DNA of 64,000 bases from Flavobacteriales bacterium 33_180_T64 (GTDB lineage: Bacteria; Bacteroidota; Bacteroidia; Flavobacteriales; Flavobacteriaceae), in NCBI GenBank assembly GCA_002162685.1, contig MAAQ01000019.1:1-64000 (forward strand). The letters are read 5' to 3'. A model generated the notes under the pieces. It was not told where the DNA came from and did no database searches. It saw only the letters and a list, made by a program, of their open reading frames with translations. Positions within the stretch are counted from its first letter, which is position 1, and every line of letters starts with the position of its first letter. Positions 26,494 through 35,078 of this stretch are shown one piece after another. A program made the translations under genes and the position numbers.

Positions 26494-26910
26494 CTATATA
26501 AAACTCAGAATAGCCAATTCGTAGCTCTGTAGTCCAAAACCTAAAATAACACCTTTCGCATTTGAAGAAATATAAGATTTATGTCTAAATTCTTCTCTAG
26601 AAAAAGTATTAGAAATATGAACTTCTATAACTGGTGTTTCTATTGCTTTTACGGCATCACCAATTCCAATAGAAGTATGCGTATAAGCCGCCGCATTTAA
26701 AATAATACCATCGTAACTATAACCAACGTCTTGTATTTTATCTATAAGCTCTCCTTCAATATTAGATTGAAAATGCTCTAATACTATACCTGGATACTTA
26801 GCAATTGTATTTTCAAAAAAATCTGAAAAAGACAAGTCTCCATAGATGTTTGTCTCTCGCTTCCCTAACAAATTAATGTTAGGGCCATTAATTATGATGA
26901 ATTTTTTCAT
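26494..26910 (-). CDS. aroQ: 3-dehydroquinate dehydratase, type II
   Basis: The 138-residue cytoplasmic enzyme makes 3-dehydroshikimate in the shikimate pathway. The N-terminus IINGPNINLLGKRETNIYG holds the catalytic arginine and tyrosine of type II enzymes, NAAAYTHTSIGIGDA the substrate asparagine, and VIEVHISNTFSREEFRHKSY the histidine and arginine. Length fits AroQ. In related genomes it lies beside the XerC/D gene; here two barrel genes lie between them. Confidence 0.95.
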   Translation of the reverse strand: MKKFIIINGPNINLLGKRETNIYGDLSFSDFFENTIAKYPGIVLEHFQSNIEGELIDKIQDVGYSYDGIILNAAAYTHTSIGIGDAVKAIETPVIEVHISNTFSREEFRHKSYISSNAKGVILGFGLQSYELAILSFI

Positions 26911-26940
26911 AGGTTAAAGGTATTAAAATTTAGGCATAAA

Positions 26941-26968
26941 AAAACCGAAGCACAAGGCTTCGGTTTTT
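26941..26968 (-). terminator. Terminator of the first barrel gene
   Basis: AAAACCGAAGC (26941-26951) / GCTTCGGTTTT (26957-26967), perfect 11 bp stem, with an A run at 26938-26944 giving the U tract on the minus strand. Confidence 0.85.
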
Positions 26969-26987
26969 AACACTATTCTAATTGTTC

Positions 26988-27587
26988 TTAGTTGAACTTG
27001 TAAGTAATTCCAAAGTTAATATCAGTTAAGTTTAAACCAATATTAAAGTTATCTGTTGACTCAGCACCATCAAAATCAGGCTTAGTCGTTTGGTAGCTTA
27101 ATACACCAATATTAGCTTGAAGTGCTAAACAATCTGAAACAAAATAGCTAATTCCAGGAGCAAAACCTGCAATAAAACCGTTGTTCTTAGCTTCAGCATC
27201 ACCAACTTCAGTTTTTCCACTTGTATAAGCTGCAGTTAATTGTACTAAAAATGAAAATTGCTCTCCAGGAGTAAAGTAATATTGTCCGAAAGCTCCAGCA
27301 GTTAAAGCGCTAACTTTAATATCGTCACTTACTCCATCTTCACTTTTTGAAGACATGTACCCTAAAGAAACACCAACTGCAATATTTTCAGAAACAAAAT
27401 ATCCAACAGAAGGATTAAATGTAAATTGATTAAGTTTTTCATCTGCAAAAGTTTCAGAACCAAAAGAAATAGATCCTGTTGCAAAAACATCTCCTTCAGC
27501 GAAACCTCCAGTTGTGTTTTCATCTTGCGCATTTACATTTGATAATCCGAATACTGCTACAGCAGCCATAAGTAATAATTTTCTCAT
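26988..27587 (-). CDS. Outer-membrane beta-barrel protein (PF13505-like)
   Basis: The ATG at 27587 gives a signal peptide (MRKLLLMAAVAVFGLSNVNAQ); the frame extends to 27659 but covers the promoter. The mature ~179 residues alternate short strands with turns and end in the aromatic strand INFGITYKFN, the usual signature of small OmpA/OmpW-type barrels. The signal peptide is nearly the same as that of the neighbouring barrel gene (MKKLILLAAIAVFGLTNVSAQ). No function can be assigned; a porin or adhesin role is possible. It has a promoter and terminator of its own. Confidence 0.87.
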   Translation of the reverse strand: MRKLLLMAAVAVFGLSNVNAQDENTTGGFAEGDVFATGSISFGSETFADEKLNQFTFNPSVGYFVSENIAVGVSLGYMSSKSEDGVSDDIKVSALTAGAFGQYYFTPGEQFSFLVQLTAAYTSGKTEVGDAEAKNNGFIAGFAPGISYFVSDCLALQANIGVLSYQTTKPDFDGAESTDNFNIGLNLTDINFGITYKFN

Positions 27588-27630
27588 AATAATAATTTGA
27601 TTTGAATAATAATTTGAATTTATTGGTCGG

Positions 27631-27661
27631 CAAACATAGACGTAAATTTTATATCTCACAA
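27631..27661 (-). promoter_or_regulatory. Promoter of the first barrel gene
   Basis: On the minus strand TTG (27659-27661), 20 bases, TATGTTTG (27631-27638): full consensus match. The transcript would start near 27625, about 38 bases before the ATG at 27587, which supports that start. Confidence 0.75.
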
Positions 27662-27725
27662 GAGAAAAAACATATAATTTTATGCGTTTTATCGATTAAA
27701 TTATGCTTTTCAGCGAAATTTAATC

Positions 27726-27758
27726 AAAAAAAAGGAAATCCGTAAGACTTCCTTTTTT
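27726..27758 (-). terminator. Terminator of the second barrel gene
   Basis: AAAAAAGGAA (27728-27737) pairs with TTCCTTTTTT (27749-27758); the A run at 27726-27733 gives the U tract on minus. Confidence 0.75.
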
Positions 27759-27774
27759 CTATAATATAATTGGG

Positions 27775-28257
27775 TTAGAATCCGATATCTACACCTACAG
27801 TAACACTAAATAAGCTACCTTCTTCTTCTTCACTAATACTTCTTAAAGAAACATTAATTTGTGTGTTTTCAGCAACATCATATCCAATCATTGGACGATA
27901 ATAAAAACCGCCATCACCATCACTTACAGCTATAGCATAGCCAACATCTGTACCTATTTGAAAAACATCAGATATATTAAATCGTACAGCTCCAGCTAAA
28001 GGGACATACTGAAAATCATCGACATCAAAGCCATTAATTTCATCACCAAATAAATGGCTATAACCAGAGGCTATACCTGCTTGAAAATCATCAGATACTT
28101 CCCATAAAGCATTTACATCTAATCCAACATTAAAAGAGTACAAATCACCTGCATCACCAATTGGAAGACCTACATTTACACCTGCACTAAAATTTTGAGC
28201 AGATACATTTGTTAACCCAAAAACTGCAATAGCAGCCAATAATATTAGTTTTTTCAT
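27775..28257 (-). CDS. Small outer-membrane beta-barrel protein
   Basis: The 160-residue product has a signal peptide (MKKLILLAAIAVFGLTNVSAQ) and about eight short beta strands (SAGVNVGLPIGDAG, YSFNVGLDVNALW, QAGIASGYSHLFG), ending in SVTVGVDIGF. It is similar in layout to the next gene downstream, with which it shares the signal peptide, so the two are probably old duplicates. Each has its own terminator. Function unknown. Confidence 0.85.
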   Translation of the reverse strand: MKKLILLAAIAVFGLTNVSAQNFSAGVNVGLPIGDAGDLYSFNVGLDVNALWEVSDDFQAGIASGYSHLFGDEINGFDVDDFQYVPLAGAVRFNISDVFQIGTDVGYAIAVSDGDGGFYYRPMIGYDVAENTQINVSLRSISEEEEGSLFSVTVGVDIGF

Positions 28258-28493
28258 AATAAAAGTTTTAAAATTGATTATTACAATCTAAATATTTTTT
28301 TTTCAGATAACGTACACACTCTCGCTTCTTATTAACAATTATATAAACAAAAGCTAATAAAATCAAAAAGTTAATTAATTTTTAAAGAAACAATTGTATA
28401 GAAAACATGACATATGCAAATAACACCTTTAGATCATCTTTTTACTGTATTTTTATACCGATTTTATAAAAAACTGACTATAACACCAAGTCT

Positions 28494-29402
28494 ATGAAAT
28501 GGCAAGATGCGATAAATGATTACAAATACTTTTTAAAAATAGAAAGAGGTTTGTCTGAAAATTCAATAATTAATTATGAACTGGATGTCAAGAAATTAAT
28601 AACATACTTACATCACAATAAAATAAAAATATCTCCAATTCATATTGATTACGAAATCATACAATCGTTTATATATAATGCTTCGAAAGATTTAAATTCT
28701 AGATCGCAATCGCGATTAACTTCTGGTTTGAGAAGCTTTTTCAGTTATTTGGTTTTTGAAGACTATAGAAAAACTAATCCGTTAGATCATATTGAATCTC
28801 CTAAAATTGGAAGAAAGTTACCCGATGTGCTTGCCATAGATGAAATTGATGCGCTTATAAATGCCATAGACTTAACAAGAGAATTTAATGGCGTTAGAAT
28901 TGGGGAGCGAAATAGAGCTATTCTGGAAACTTTATATAGCTGCGGACTTAGAGTTAGCGAACTTATTAATCTTAAGATTTCTGATTTGTTTTTTGATGAA
29001 GGCTTTATTAAAGTTACAGGCAAAGGCGACAAACAACGATTTGTTCCTATTGGACCAAATACACAAAAATATATTCATATATGGAAAGACATAAGGCTTC
29101 ATATAAATATAAATCCAGAATACAAAGACACTTTATTTCTAAATAACAGAGGCAAACAGTTAACACGCGCTATGATTTTTACTATTATTAAAGACCTCGC
29201 TAAAGCTATCAATTTAAATAAAGTAATTTCTCCACATACTTTTAGACATTCATTTGCAACACATCTCCTTGAAAATGGAGCAGATTTAAGAGCTATTCAA
29301 TTAATGCTTGGTCATGAAAGTATTACTACTACAGAAATATATATGCATGTAGACCGTTCTCATTTAAAGGATGTACTAATGAGTTTTCATCCTAGAAAAT
29401 AA
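28494..29402 (+). CDS. xerD: Tyrosine recombinase of the XerC/XerD type
   Basis: The 302-residue protein has the N-terminal SAM-like DNA-binding domain (FLKIERGLSENSIINYELDVKKL) and a complete catalytic set: Arg153 in CGLRVSEL, Lys177, His248 and Arg251 in SPHTFRHSFATHLLENG, His274 in LGHESITTTEIY and nucleophile Tyr283. Length and motifs fit the chromosome-dimer recombinases, and the aroQ neighbourhood fits the flavobacterial XerD gene; XerC cannot be excluded. No integron, phage or attachment site is seen beside it, so it is a housekeeping enzyme. Confidence 0.9.
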   Translation: MKWQDAINDYKYFLKIERGLSENSIINYELDVKKLITYLHHNKIKISPIHIDYEIIQSFIYNASKDLNSRSQSRLTSGLRSFFSYLVFEDYRKTNPLDHIESPKIGRKLPDVLAIDEIDALINAIDLTREFNGVRIGERNRAILETLYSCGLRVSELINLKISDLFFDEGFIKVTGKGDKQRFVPIGPNTQKYIHIWKDIRLHININPEYKDTLFLNNRGKQLTRAMIFTIIKDLAKAINLNKVISPHTFRHSFATHLLENGADLRAIQLMLGHESITTTEIYMHVDRSHLKDVLMSFHPRK

Positions 29403-29414
29403 TTGAAAATTTAT

Positions 29415-29437
29415 AAGATTATAGTGACAATCTTTTT
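29415..29437 (+). terminator. Weak terminator after xerD
   Basis: AAGATT (29415-29420) and AATCTT (29429-29434) form a 6 bp stem followed by TTT. The stem is short, so the call is tentative. Confidence 0.35.
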
Positions 29438-29466
29438 CGAAAAGGGTCTTATAAAAAAATGCCTCT

Positions 29467-30645
29467 ATGAAAATCCTCTGGAAAAAACCAAACAGCAATA
29501 AATCAGCTACTTACAATAAAGTTGAAGATAATCAATCATTTGAAGAGTTAAAATGGAAAATTGCTTTAGAAAACTCAAATATTGGTGTTTGGGATTGGAA
29601 TTCTATTTCTGATGAAGTTTTTTATTCAAAACAATCAAAACAAATTTTAGGATATAAAGACCATGAATTTACCAATTCTGTAATGGAATGGAATAGTAGA
29701 GTTCACCCAGAAGATTTAGAGTCTTATTTTAAAGATTTTAATTTACATCTTAATGGCGAATTGGATGTTTACATAAATGAGCATAGAGTACTATGCAAAG
29801 ACGGTACCTATAAGTGGATTCTTGATAAAGGAAAAGTTGTAAAAAGAGATAAAAAAGGAAAACCCACTCGTATTATTGGGACACATACAGATATTACTTA
29901 TCGAAAAAGAAAAGATGAGCAATCAGAAAAATATCTACAACTTATTACAAGTCAAAATAAACGACTTCACAATTTTACACATATTGTTTCTCATAATCTG
30001 AAAACACACATTGGTAATTTTAAAAATATTTTAGAGTTTTATGATGAAACAAATTCTGAAAATGAAAAAGAAGAGCTCATTGGGCATTTAAAAACCATTT
30101 CAAAGGCATTAACCAATACTATTGTAGACTTAGATGATATCATTAATATTAAATCGAAATCTGATACTAATGCGCTTAACGAAAGAATTAACGTATATAC
30201 ATGTGCCGAAAAAATTATTGAAAGCCTAAAAATGGAAAGTGCTAAAAAGGAGATCACTATATACAACTCCCTACGCAAAGATGATTTTTTGATTTCAAAT
30301 GGCTCTTATTTAGAAAGTGTACTTTATAATTTAATATCAAATGGAATAAAGTACAGTTCATCAGAACGTAAATCTAAAGTCATACTACAATCTGTACATA
30401 CAAAAGATGCGTTTAAAATTTTAGTTTCTGATAATGGCATTGGAATTGACACTGAAAAGTTTAAAAGTCAATTATTTGAAATGTATCAAACATTTCATGG
30501 TACAAATAGAGAAGATTCAAGAGGTGTAGGTCTATATATCACCAAAACTCAAATTGAAGCATTAGGAGGAACAATAAGTGTAGACAGTAAACTTAATGAA
30601 GGCTCTTCATTTATATTGACATTTAAAAAACAAAAAGCACTCTAA
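29467..30645 (+). CDS. PAS domain sensor histidine kinase
   Basis: The 392-residue protein has no membrane segment, so it senses inside the cell. A PAS domain of the PAS_3 kind spans ~35-140 (GVWDWNSISDEVFYSKQSKQILGY ... WNSRVHPEDLESYFKDF ... DGTYKWILDKGKVVKRD ... IGTHTDITYRK). The phospho-acceptor box is FTHIVSHNLKTHIGNF (~180), and the ATPase domain has the N box LISNGIKYS, the G1 box DNGIGI and GVGLYITKTQIEALGG. No response regulator is adjacent, so it is an orphan kinase. The transcription terminator overlaps its last codons. Confidence 0.92.
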   Translation: MKILWKKPNSNKSATYNKVEDNQSFEELKWKIALENSNIGVWDWNSISDEVFYSKQSKQILGYKDHEFTNSVMEWNSRVHPEDLESYFKDFNLHLNGELDVYINEHRVLCKDGTYKWILDKGKVVKRDKKGKPTRIIGTHTDITYRKRKDEQSEKYLQLITSQNKRLHNFTHIVSHNLKTHIGNFKNILEFYDETNSENEKEELIGHLKTISKALTNTIVDLDDIINIKSKSDTNALNERINVYTCAEKIIESLKMESAKKEITIYNSLRKDDFLISNGSYLESVLYNLISNGIKYSSSERKSKVILQSVHTKDAFKILVSDNGIGIDTEKFKSQLFEMYQTFHGTNREDSRGVGLYITKTQIEALGGTISVDSKLNEGSSFILTFKKQKAL

Positions 30646-30659
30646 AAAGAGTGCTTTTT
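30632..30659 (+). terminator. Terminator embedded in the end of the kinase gene
   Basis: AAAAAGCACTC (30632-30642) / GAGTGCTTTTT (30649-30659), perfect 11 bp stem; the left arm encodes the last residues and the stop codon lies in the loop. Confidence 0.85.
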
Positions 30660-30679
30660 CATTTTATATATTTTTTAAA

Positions 30680-32257
30680 CTACTTAGCAATATTAACGGC
30701 TCTAGTTTCTCTTATCACAGTCACTTTAACTTGTCCTGGATACGTCATATCAGTTTGTATTTTTTGAGAAATCTCAAACGATAAATTAGCAGCTTGTTCA
30801 TCTGATACTCTTTCACTTTCAACCATAACACGTAATTCACGTCCGGCTTGAATAGCATAAGCTTTATTTACACCACTAAAACCAAAAGCAACATCTTCTA
30901 AATCTTTAAGTCGTTGGATATAAGAATCTAATACTTGTCGTCTTGCTCCTGGTCTTGCTCCAGAAATAGCATCACATACTTGTATAATTGGAGACAATAA
31001 TGTTGTCATCTCTATTTCATCATGGTGAGCACCAATAGCATTACAAACTTCAGGTTTTTCACCATGTTTCTCTGCCCATTGCATACCTAATATAGCATGT
31101 GGTGTTTCCATATCTGCTTCAGAAGATGGTACTTTACCGATATCATGTAAAAGTCCAGCACGTTTAGCTAATTTTGGATTTAAACCTAATTCTGCAGCCA
31201 TAACACCACAAAGTTTTGCTACTTCGCGTGAATGCTGTAATAAATTTTGACCATAAGATGAACGGTATTTCATACGTCCTACTAATTTAATCAACTCTGG
31301 ATGTAATCCATGAATTCCTAAATCGATAACTGTACGCTTACCAACTTCAATAATTTCTTGTTCAATTTGTTTTTGTGTTTTTCTAACAATTTCTTCAATT
31401 CTAGCTGGATGTATTCTTCCATCGGTAACTAATTTGTGAAGTGATAAACGTGCTATTTCACGTCGTACAGAATCAAAGCAAGATAAGATAATAGCTTCTG
31501 GCGTATCATCTACAATAATTTCGACACCAGTTGCAGCTTCAATAGCTCTAATATTTCGACCTTCTCGACCAATAATACGTCCTTTAACATCATCAGATTC
31601 GATATTAAAAACAGAGACACAATTATCAATAGCCTCTTCTGTACCAATACGTTGTATTGTACTAATAATTACTTTTTTTGCTTCCTGTTGTGCTGTTAAT
31701 TTAGCCTCTTCCAAAGTGTCTTGAACATAACTCATTGCATCAGTTTTGGCTTCTTCCTTAAGCGATTGCACCAACTGTTCTTTAGCATCTTCAGCAGATA
31801 ATCCAGAAATAACTTCCAGCTGTTTTATCTGACTCTTATGAGCCTTATCAAGCTCATCTTTCTTCTTGTCAAGAAATTCAACACGAAAATCATAATCTTT
31901 AATTTTATCCTCTAGAGATTGATTTGCTTTTCTATTCTTAGCAAGCTCATTAGATATTTGTGATTCTTTATCTCGTGTTCGCTTTTCAGCTTCGGCCATT
32001 TTCTTATCACGTGATAAAATGACTTTTTCATGTTCTGATTTAAGCTCAATGAATTTTTCTTTAGCTTGAAGAATCTTATCTTTTTTGATTGATTCTCCTT
32101 CGCTTTTAGCATTTTTTAATATTGATTTAGCATCGCTATTAGCCGATTTTATAAGTTTTGAAGCATTATTTTTCTCTAATGCTTTTGCAATAATATATCC
32201 GAGTACAATACCAAGTACCACTCCTCCAACAATCATTAAAATTGTGTTCGTATCCAT
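30680..32257 (-). CDS. rny: Ribonuclease Y
   Basis: The 525-residue endoribonuclease starts mRNA decay. It has an N-terminal membrane anchor ([19 protein letters not shown], ~5-23), a long charged coiled coil (~30-170), a KH domain with [18 protein letters not shown], and an HD domain with the metal motif LLHDIGK and [10 protein letters not shown]. Length and order fit RNase Y throughout. It lies 240 bases downstream of zapA, and the space between holds the 6S-like RNA. Confidence 0.97.
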   Translation of the reverse strand: MDTNTILMIVGGVVLGIVLGYIIAKALEKNNASKLIKSANSDAKSILKNAKSEGESIKKDKILQAKEKFIELKSEHEKVILSRDKKMAEAEKRTRDKESQISNELAKNRKANQSLEDKIKDYDFRVEFLDKKKDELDKAHKSQIKQLEVISGLSAEDAKEQLVQSLKEEAKTDAMSYVQDTLEEAKLTAQQEAKKVIISTIQRIGTEEAIDNCVSVFNIESDDVKGRIIGREGRNIRAIEAATGVEIIVDDTPEAIILSCFDSVRREIARLSLHKLVTDGRIHPARIEEIVRKTQKQIEQEIIEVGKRTVIDLGIHGLHPELIKLVGRMKYRSSYGQNLLQHSREVAKLCGVMAAELGLNPKLAKRAGLLHDIGKVPSSEADMETPHAILGMQWAEKHGEKPEVCNAIGAHHDEIEMTTLLSPIIQVCDAISGARPGARRQVLDSYIQRLKDLEDVAFGFSGVNKAYAIQAGRELRVMVESERVSDEQAANLSFEISQKIQTDMTYPGQVKVTVIRETRAVNIAK

Positions 32258-32280
32258 CTTTAGTTAGTGTTTATATATAA

Positions 32281-32470
32281 AAAAAGCCTACATCAGTTTT
32301 GGATTTTGTATAAACTCCTTAAAAACAAGTTTAGGGCTAACAAGCTGATCAAAAATCTACCTAAATATTGAAATACATCAATGATAGTAGCACGGTTTTA
32401 CAACTTAAACTCACCCTTTTTAAAGAAATAATGTTGAGTTTATCAAAAAAAAATAACTAATGTAGGCAGT
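32281..32470 (-). ncRNA. ssrS: 6S RNA candidate
   Basis: The stretch has no reading frame. Its two ends are complementary: GCCTACATCAGTT (32286-32298, plus strand) pairs with AACTAATGTAGGC (32455-32467), 12 of 13 positions. A U tract follows the 3' end of the minus-strand RNA (A run at 32279-32285). A closed rod about 190 bases long with internal hairpins (for example AAACTCA/TGAGTTT) is the shape of 6S RNA, which binds housekeeping RNA polymerase. The location just after zapA matches ssrS in E. coli and, as far as I recall, flavobacteria. The exact 5' end is uncertain. Confidence 0.78.
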
Positions 32471-32495
32471 AACCTATTGTTTATTTAAAAGAACG

Positions 32496-32789
32496 TTATG
32501 CACTTAAATGTTCATGAAGTAATTGGTTTAAAGCATTAAGCTTATCTTCTACTTCTTCACTAACATTGGCTGTATCTATTGTTTTCTGTTCTACTTGAGA
32601 CGCAAACTGTAAAGCACACATCGCTAAAACATCTTGTTTATCTCTCACAGAATAGTTTTGCTCAAATTGACTTATCATGGCTTCAATATTTTTAGCTGCT
32701 TTACGCAATCCTTCTTCTTGGCTTGGTGCAATTGTTAAAGGATATACTCTATTAGCTATAGATAGCTTTATTTTAAGCTGTTCTGCCAT
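32496..32789 (-). CDS. zapA: Cell division protein ZapA
   Basis: The 97-residue protein has the ZapA layout: an N-terminal strand pair (KIKLSIANRVYPLTIAPSQEEGLRKAAKNIEAMI) and a C-terminal coiled coil (DTANVSEEVEDKLNALNQLL). LAMCALQFASQVE is the conserved helix. ZapA crosslinks FtsZ protofilaments. It follows a coiled-coil gene by 15 bases and precedes the 6S-like RNA, which may be processed from or share its transcript. Confidence 0.9.
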   Translation of the reverse strand: MAEQLKIKLSIANRVYPLTIAPSQEEGLRKAAKNIEAMISQFEQNYSVRDKQDVLAMCALQFASQVEQKTIDTANVSEEVEDKLNALNQLLHEHLSA

Positions 32790-32804
32790 TAAATTTAATT
32801 AACA

Positions 32805-33095
32805 TTATTCAGACAATTGCGTAATACAATAATCAATATCTCTAATTAATGTGTTTATTTTGAGCTTAGTTTCTCTGTTATTATCGTCACTGCCCAGTAA
32901 TGAATTGGCCATTTTGAGTGATTCGTATTTTTCAATCCAAGAACTTAATTCTTCTTGCTGCTGAATACTTTTCTGTTGATGTATTGCTAATTCTTCAGAA
33001 ATTTTAGCATTTGTTTGTTTTAACACCTCTAATTTGTGCAAAACCTTGCTTATTTTATTCTCTAGAGAATCTACAACATCTTCAATTTTACTCAT
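32805..33095 (-). CDS. Coiled-coil protein upstream of zapA
   Basis: The 96-residue protein is almost entirely heptad-like helix (IEDVVDSLENKISKVLHKLEVLKQTNAKISEELAI, then QQEELSSWIEKYESLKMANSLL), then a small C-terminal helix (TKLKINTLIRDIDYCITQL). It has no signal peptide or membrane segment. Its place directly before zapA in the same operon suggests a division-linked role similar to ZapB, but I see no sequence proof of that. Confidence 0.8.
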   Translation of the reverse strand: MSKIEDVVDSLENKISKVLHKLEVLKQTNAKISEELAIHQQKSIQQQEELSSWIEKYESLKMANSLLGSDDNNRETKLKINTLIRDIDYCITQLSE

Positions 33096-33119
33096 TTACA
33101 AAATTCAATACTGATGTAA

Positions 33120-33150
33120 CAAAGTTAACACACTAAGTCAAAATTCACAA
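33120..33150 (-). promoter_or_regulatory. Promoter of the coiled-coil/zapA operon
   Basis: On the minus strand TTG (33148-33150), 20 bases, TAACTTTG (33120-33127). The transcript would start near 33113, about 18 bases before the first ATG. Confidence 0.72.
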
Positions 33151-33375
33151 TTGTTTTACTATTAATTTTCAAATAAATAACACTTCTTTAGCTATAATGC
33201 CTTACAGTTAACATTTTATAAATTTCATTTTTACTTATTTTAATACGTTTTTGTTTATTATTTCTACTTTTTTTCTGATATTTCACCTTTATTCAGAAAT
33301 AAAAAATATATAGTATATTTTCTATATTAAATAAAAATCAATATTTTTACGTTATAACAGTTTAGCGCAATTACA

Positions 33376-35067
33376 ATGAACATCAAGTCCCTTTTTATAG
33401 TTTTATTTATTACTCAATTATGTTTTTCACAATCACCTTATCCACAAGATTATTTTAGGAGTCCGCTAGATGTAACATTAGTCTTATCAGGAACGTTTGC
33501 CGAATTGCGCTCAAATCATTTTCATTCTGGTTTAGATATTAAAACCCAACAACGAACTGGATTAAATGTAATTTCTGTTGCCGAAGGTTATGTGAGTAGA
33601 ATTAAGATTTCTCATTTTGGCTACGGAAAAGCGCTTTATATTACACATCCTAATGGATACGTTAGTGTTTATGCGCATTTAAGTAAATTCTCTCCTAGAA
33701 TAGAAAAGTACATTAAAACATGTCAGTACGAGAACGAAAGTTATGAAGTCGAAGTATTTCCAACACCAAACGAATTGCCAATCATTCCTGATGAGATAGT
33801 TGCATTCTCTGGGAATTCAGGAAGTTCTGGCGGACCTCATTTACATTTCGAAATTAGAGATAACGAAGAACGTCCAATTAACCCAATGCTTTTTGGTTTA
33901 AACATTAAAGACGCTAAACAACCTGTTATTTCTGCTGTTTATGCATATCCTAAAGACAGAAAATCACATGTAGACAATGTCAAAAACAGAAAGGAATTAA
34001 GATTAATTCCACATAAAAATGGAGACTATAGTACGGAACCAATCTCTGCTCTAGGCGACATTGGTTTTGGTGTTGTAAGCTATGATCAGCAAGATTTAGC
34101 GAATAACAAAAACGGATTAAGTAATATTCAAACCTTTTACAATGGAAATAAAAGTTTTGAAATGGATTTTAAACGGTTCAGTTTTGATGAATCAAAACAC
34201 ATCAATAGATTTATTGATTTTGAAATCTATAAAGAGCAAAAATCTCGAATTCAAAAGTTGTTCGTGCAATCTGGTAACACGTTAAGCATGCTTAAAGATG
34301 TAGAGTCTAATGGATACATAAAAGTTGAAGACAGTACAAATACAGTTTATAAAGTTCGGTTATCAGACTTTAAAGGCAATGAATCATGGTTATCTATTCC
34401 TATTAATGGAAAACCTACAAAAGAAAAACTTGAAACTCATGAAATCAAACCCAATAGGTATATTTATGCTAATCAAGTGAATGAATTAGAGAAAGATAAC
34501 ATCTCAGTATATTTCCCTAATCAAACATTTTATGAAGATTTCCATATAGACTTCAGTGCAAGCAATGATACCCTTAAATTACACAAGGATATTATACCAT
34601 TGATGAAAAGTTTCACTATAAAATATGATATCAGTAGCTTTAGTGAGGCAGACAAAAAACAATTATTTATAGCAAAATTATACGGTTATTATCAAAGACC
34701 TGGTTATATAAACACAAAACGCTTAGGTAATATACTATCGGCTAGAACGAAATCATTAGGCACTTTTACTTTAGCTAGGGATACTATAAATCCAACAATA
34801 ACGCCTTTGAATTTTCAAGACGGGAAGTGGCTTAGTAAGCTCAATTACTTAAAAATAAAAATTGATGATGCGCTTTCTGGTATTAGTAATTACAGAGCAA
34901 CTATTAATGGAAAATGGGTGTTAATGGAGTACGATTACAAAAAAGATACACTTACTTATAACTTTGAGGATAGCGTAAACACAGAGACAGAAAACAAACT
35001 CAAAATAATTGTTACAGATAATGTAGGAAATAATGCTACATTTGAAGCAACATTTTTTAGAAAATAA
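33376..35067 (+). CDS. M23 family metallopeptidase, exported
   Basis: The 563-residue protein has a signal peptide (IVLFITQLCFSQS) and an M23/LytM domain at about 40-175. All zinc ligands are visible: HFHSGLD (His50, Asp54) and the final PHLHFEI (His155, His157), with His101 in VYAHL. It probably cuts cell-wall peptide crosslinks in the periplasm. The last ~390 residues are an unrecognised beta-rich region that includes an immunoglobulin-like end (LKIKIDDALSGISNYRATING ... KLKIIVTDNVGNNATF). It heads a three-gene run with a TonB receptor. Confidence 0.92.
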   Translation: MNIKSLFIVLFITQLCFSQSPYPQDYFRSPLDVTLVLSGTFAELRSNHFHSGLDIKTQQRTGLNVISVAEGYVSRIKISHFGYGKALYITHPNGYVSVYAHLSKFSPRIEKYIKTCQYENESYEVEVFPTPNELPIIPDEIVAFSGNSGSSGGPHLHFEIRDNEERPINPMLFGLNIKDAKQPVISAVYAYPKDRKSHVDNVKNRKELRLIPHKNGDYSTEPISALGDIGFGVVSYDQQDLANNKNGLSNIQTFYNGNKSFEMDFKRFSFDESKHINRFIDFEIYKEQKSRIQKLFVQSGNTLSMLKDVESNGYIKVEDSTNTVYKVRLSDFKGNESWLSIPINGKPTKEKLETHEIKPNRYIYANQVNELEKDNISVYFPNQTFYEDFHIDFSASNDTLKLHKDIIPLMKSFTIKYDISSFSEADKKQLFIAKLYGYYQRPGYINTKRLGNILSARTKSLGTFTLARDTINPTITPLNFQDGKWLSKLNYLKIKIDDALSGISNYRATINGKWVLMEYDYKKDTLTYNFEDSVNTETENKLKIIVTDNVGNNATFEATFFRK

Positions 35068-35078
35068 AAAACAATCTT

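Noticed and set aside
28258-28493. Possible feature in the gap between barrel and xerD
   Set aside because: No frame and no full promoter match; a TATTTTTA element before xerD lacks a TTG partner.
28494-29402. Integrase of a mobile element
   Set aside because: The recombinase is of the housekeeping XerC/D type, with no attachment repeats, excision gene or cargo.
33151-33375. Possible gene or RNA in the gap before the M23 gene
   Set aside because: Very A+T-rich with no frame, no pairing ends and no clear promoter for M23.
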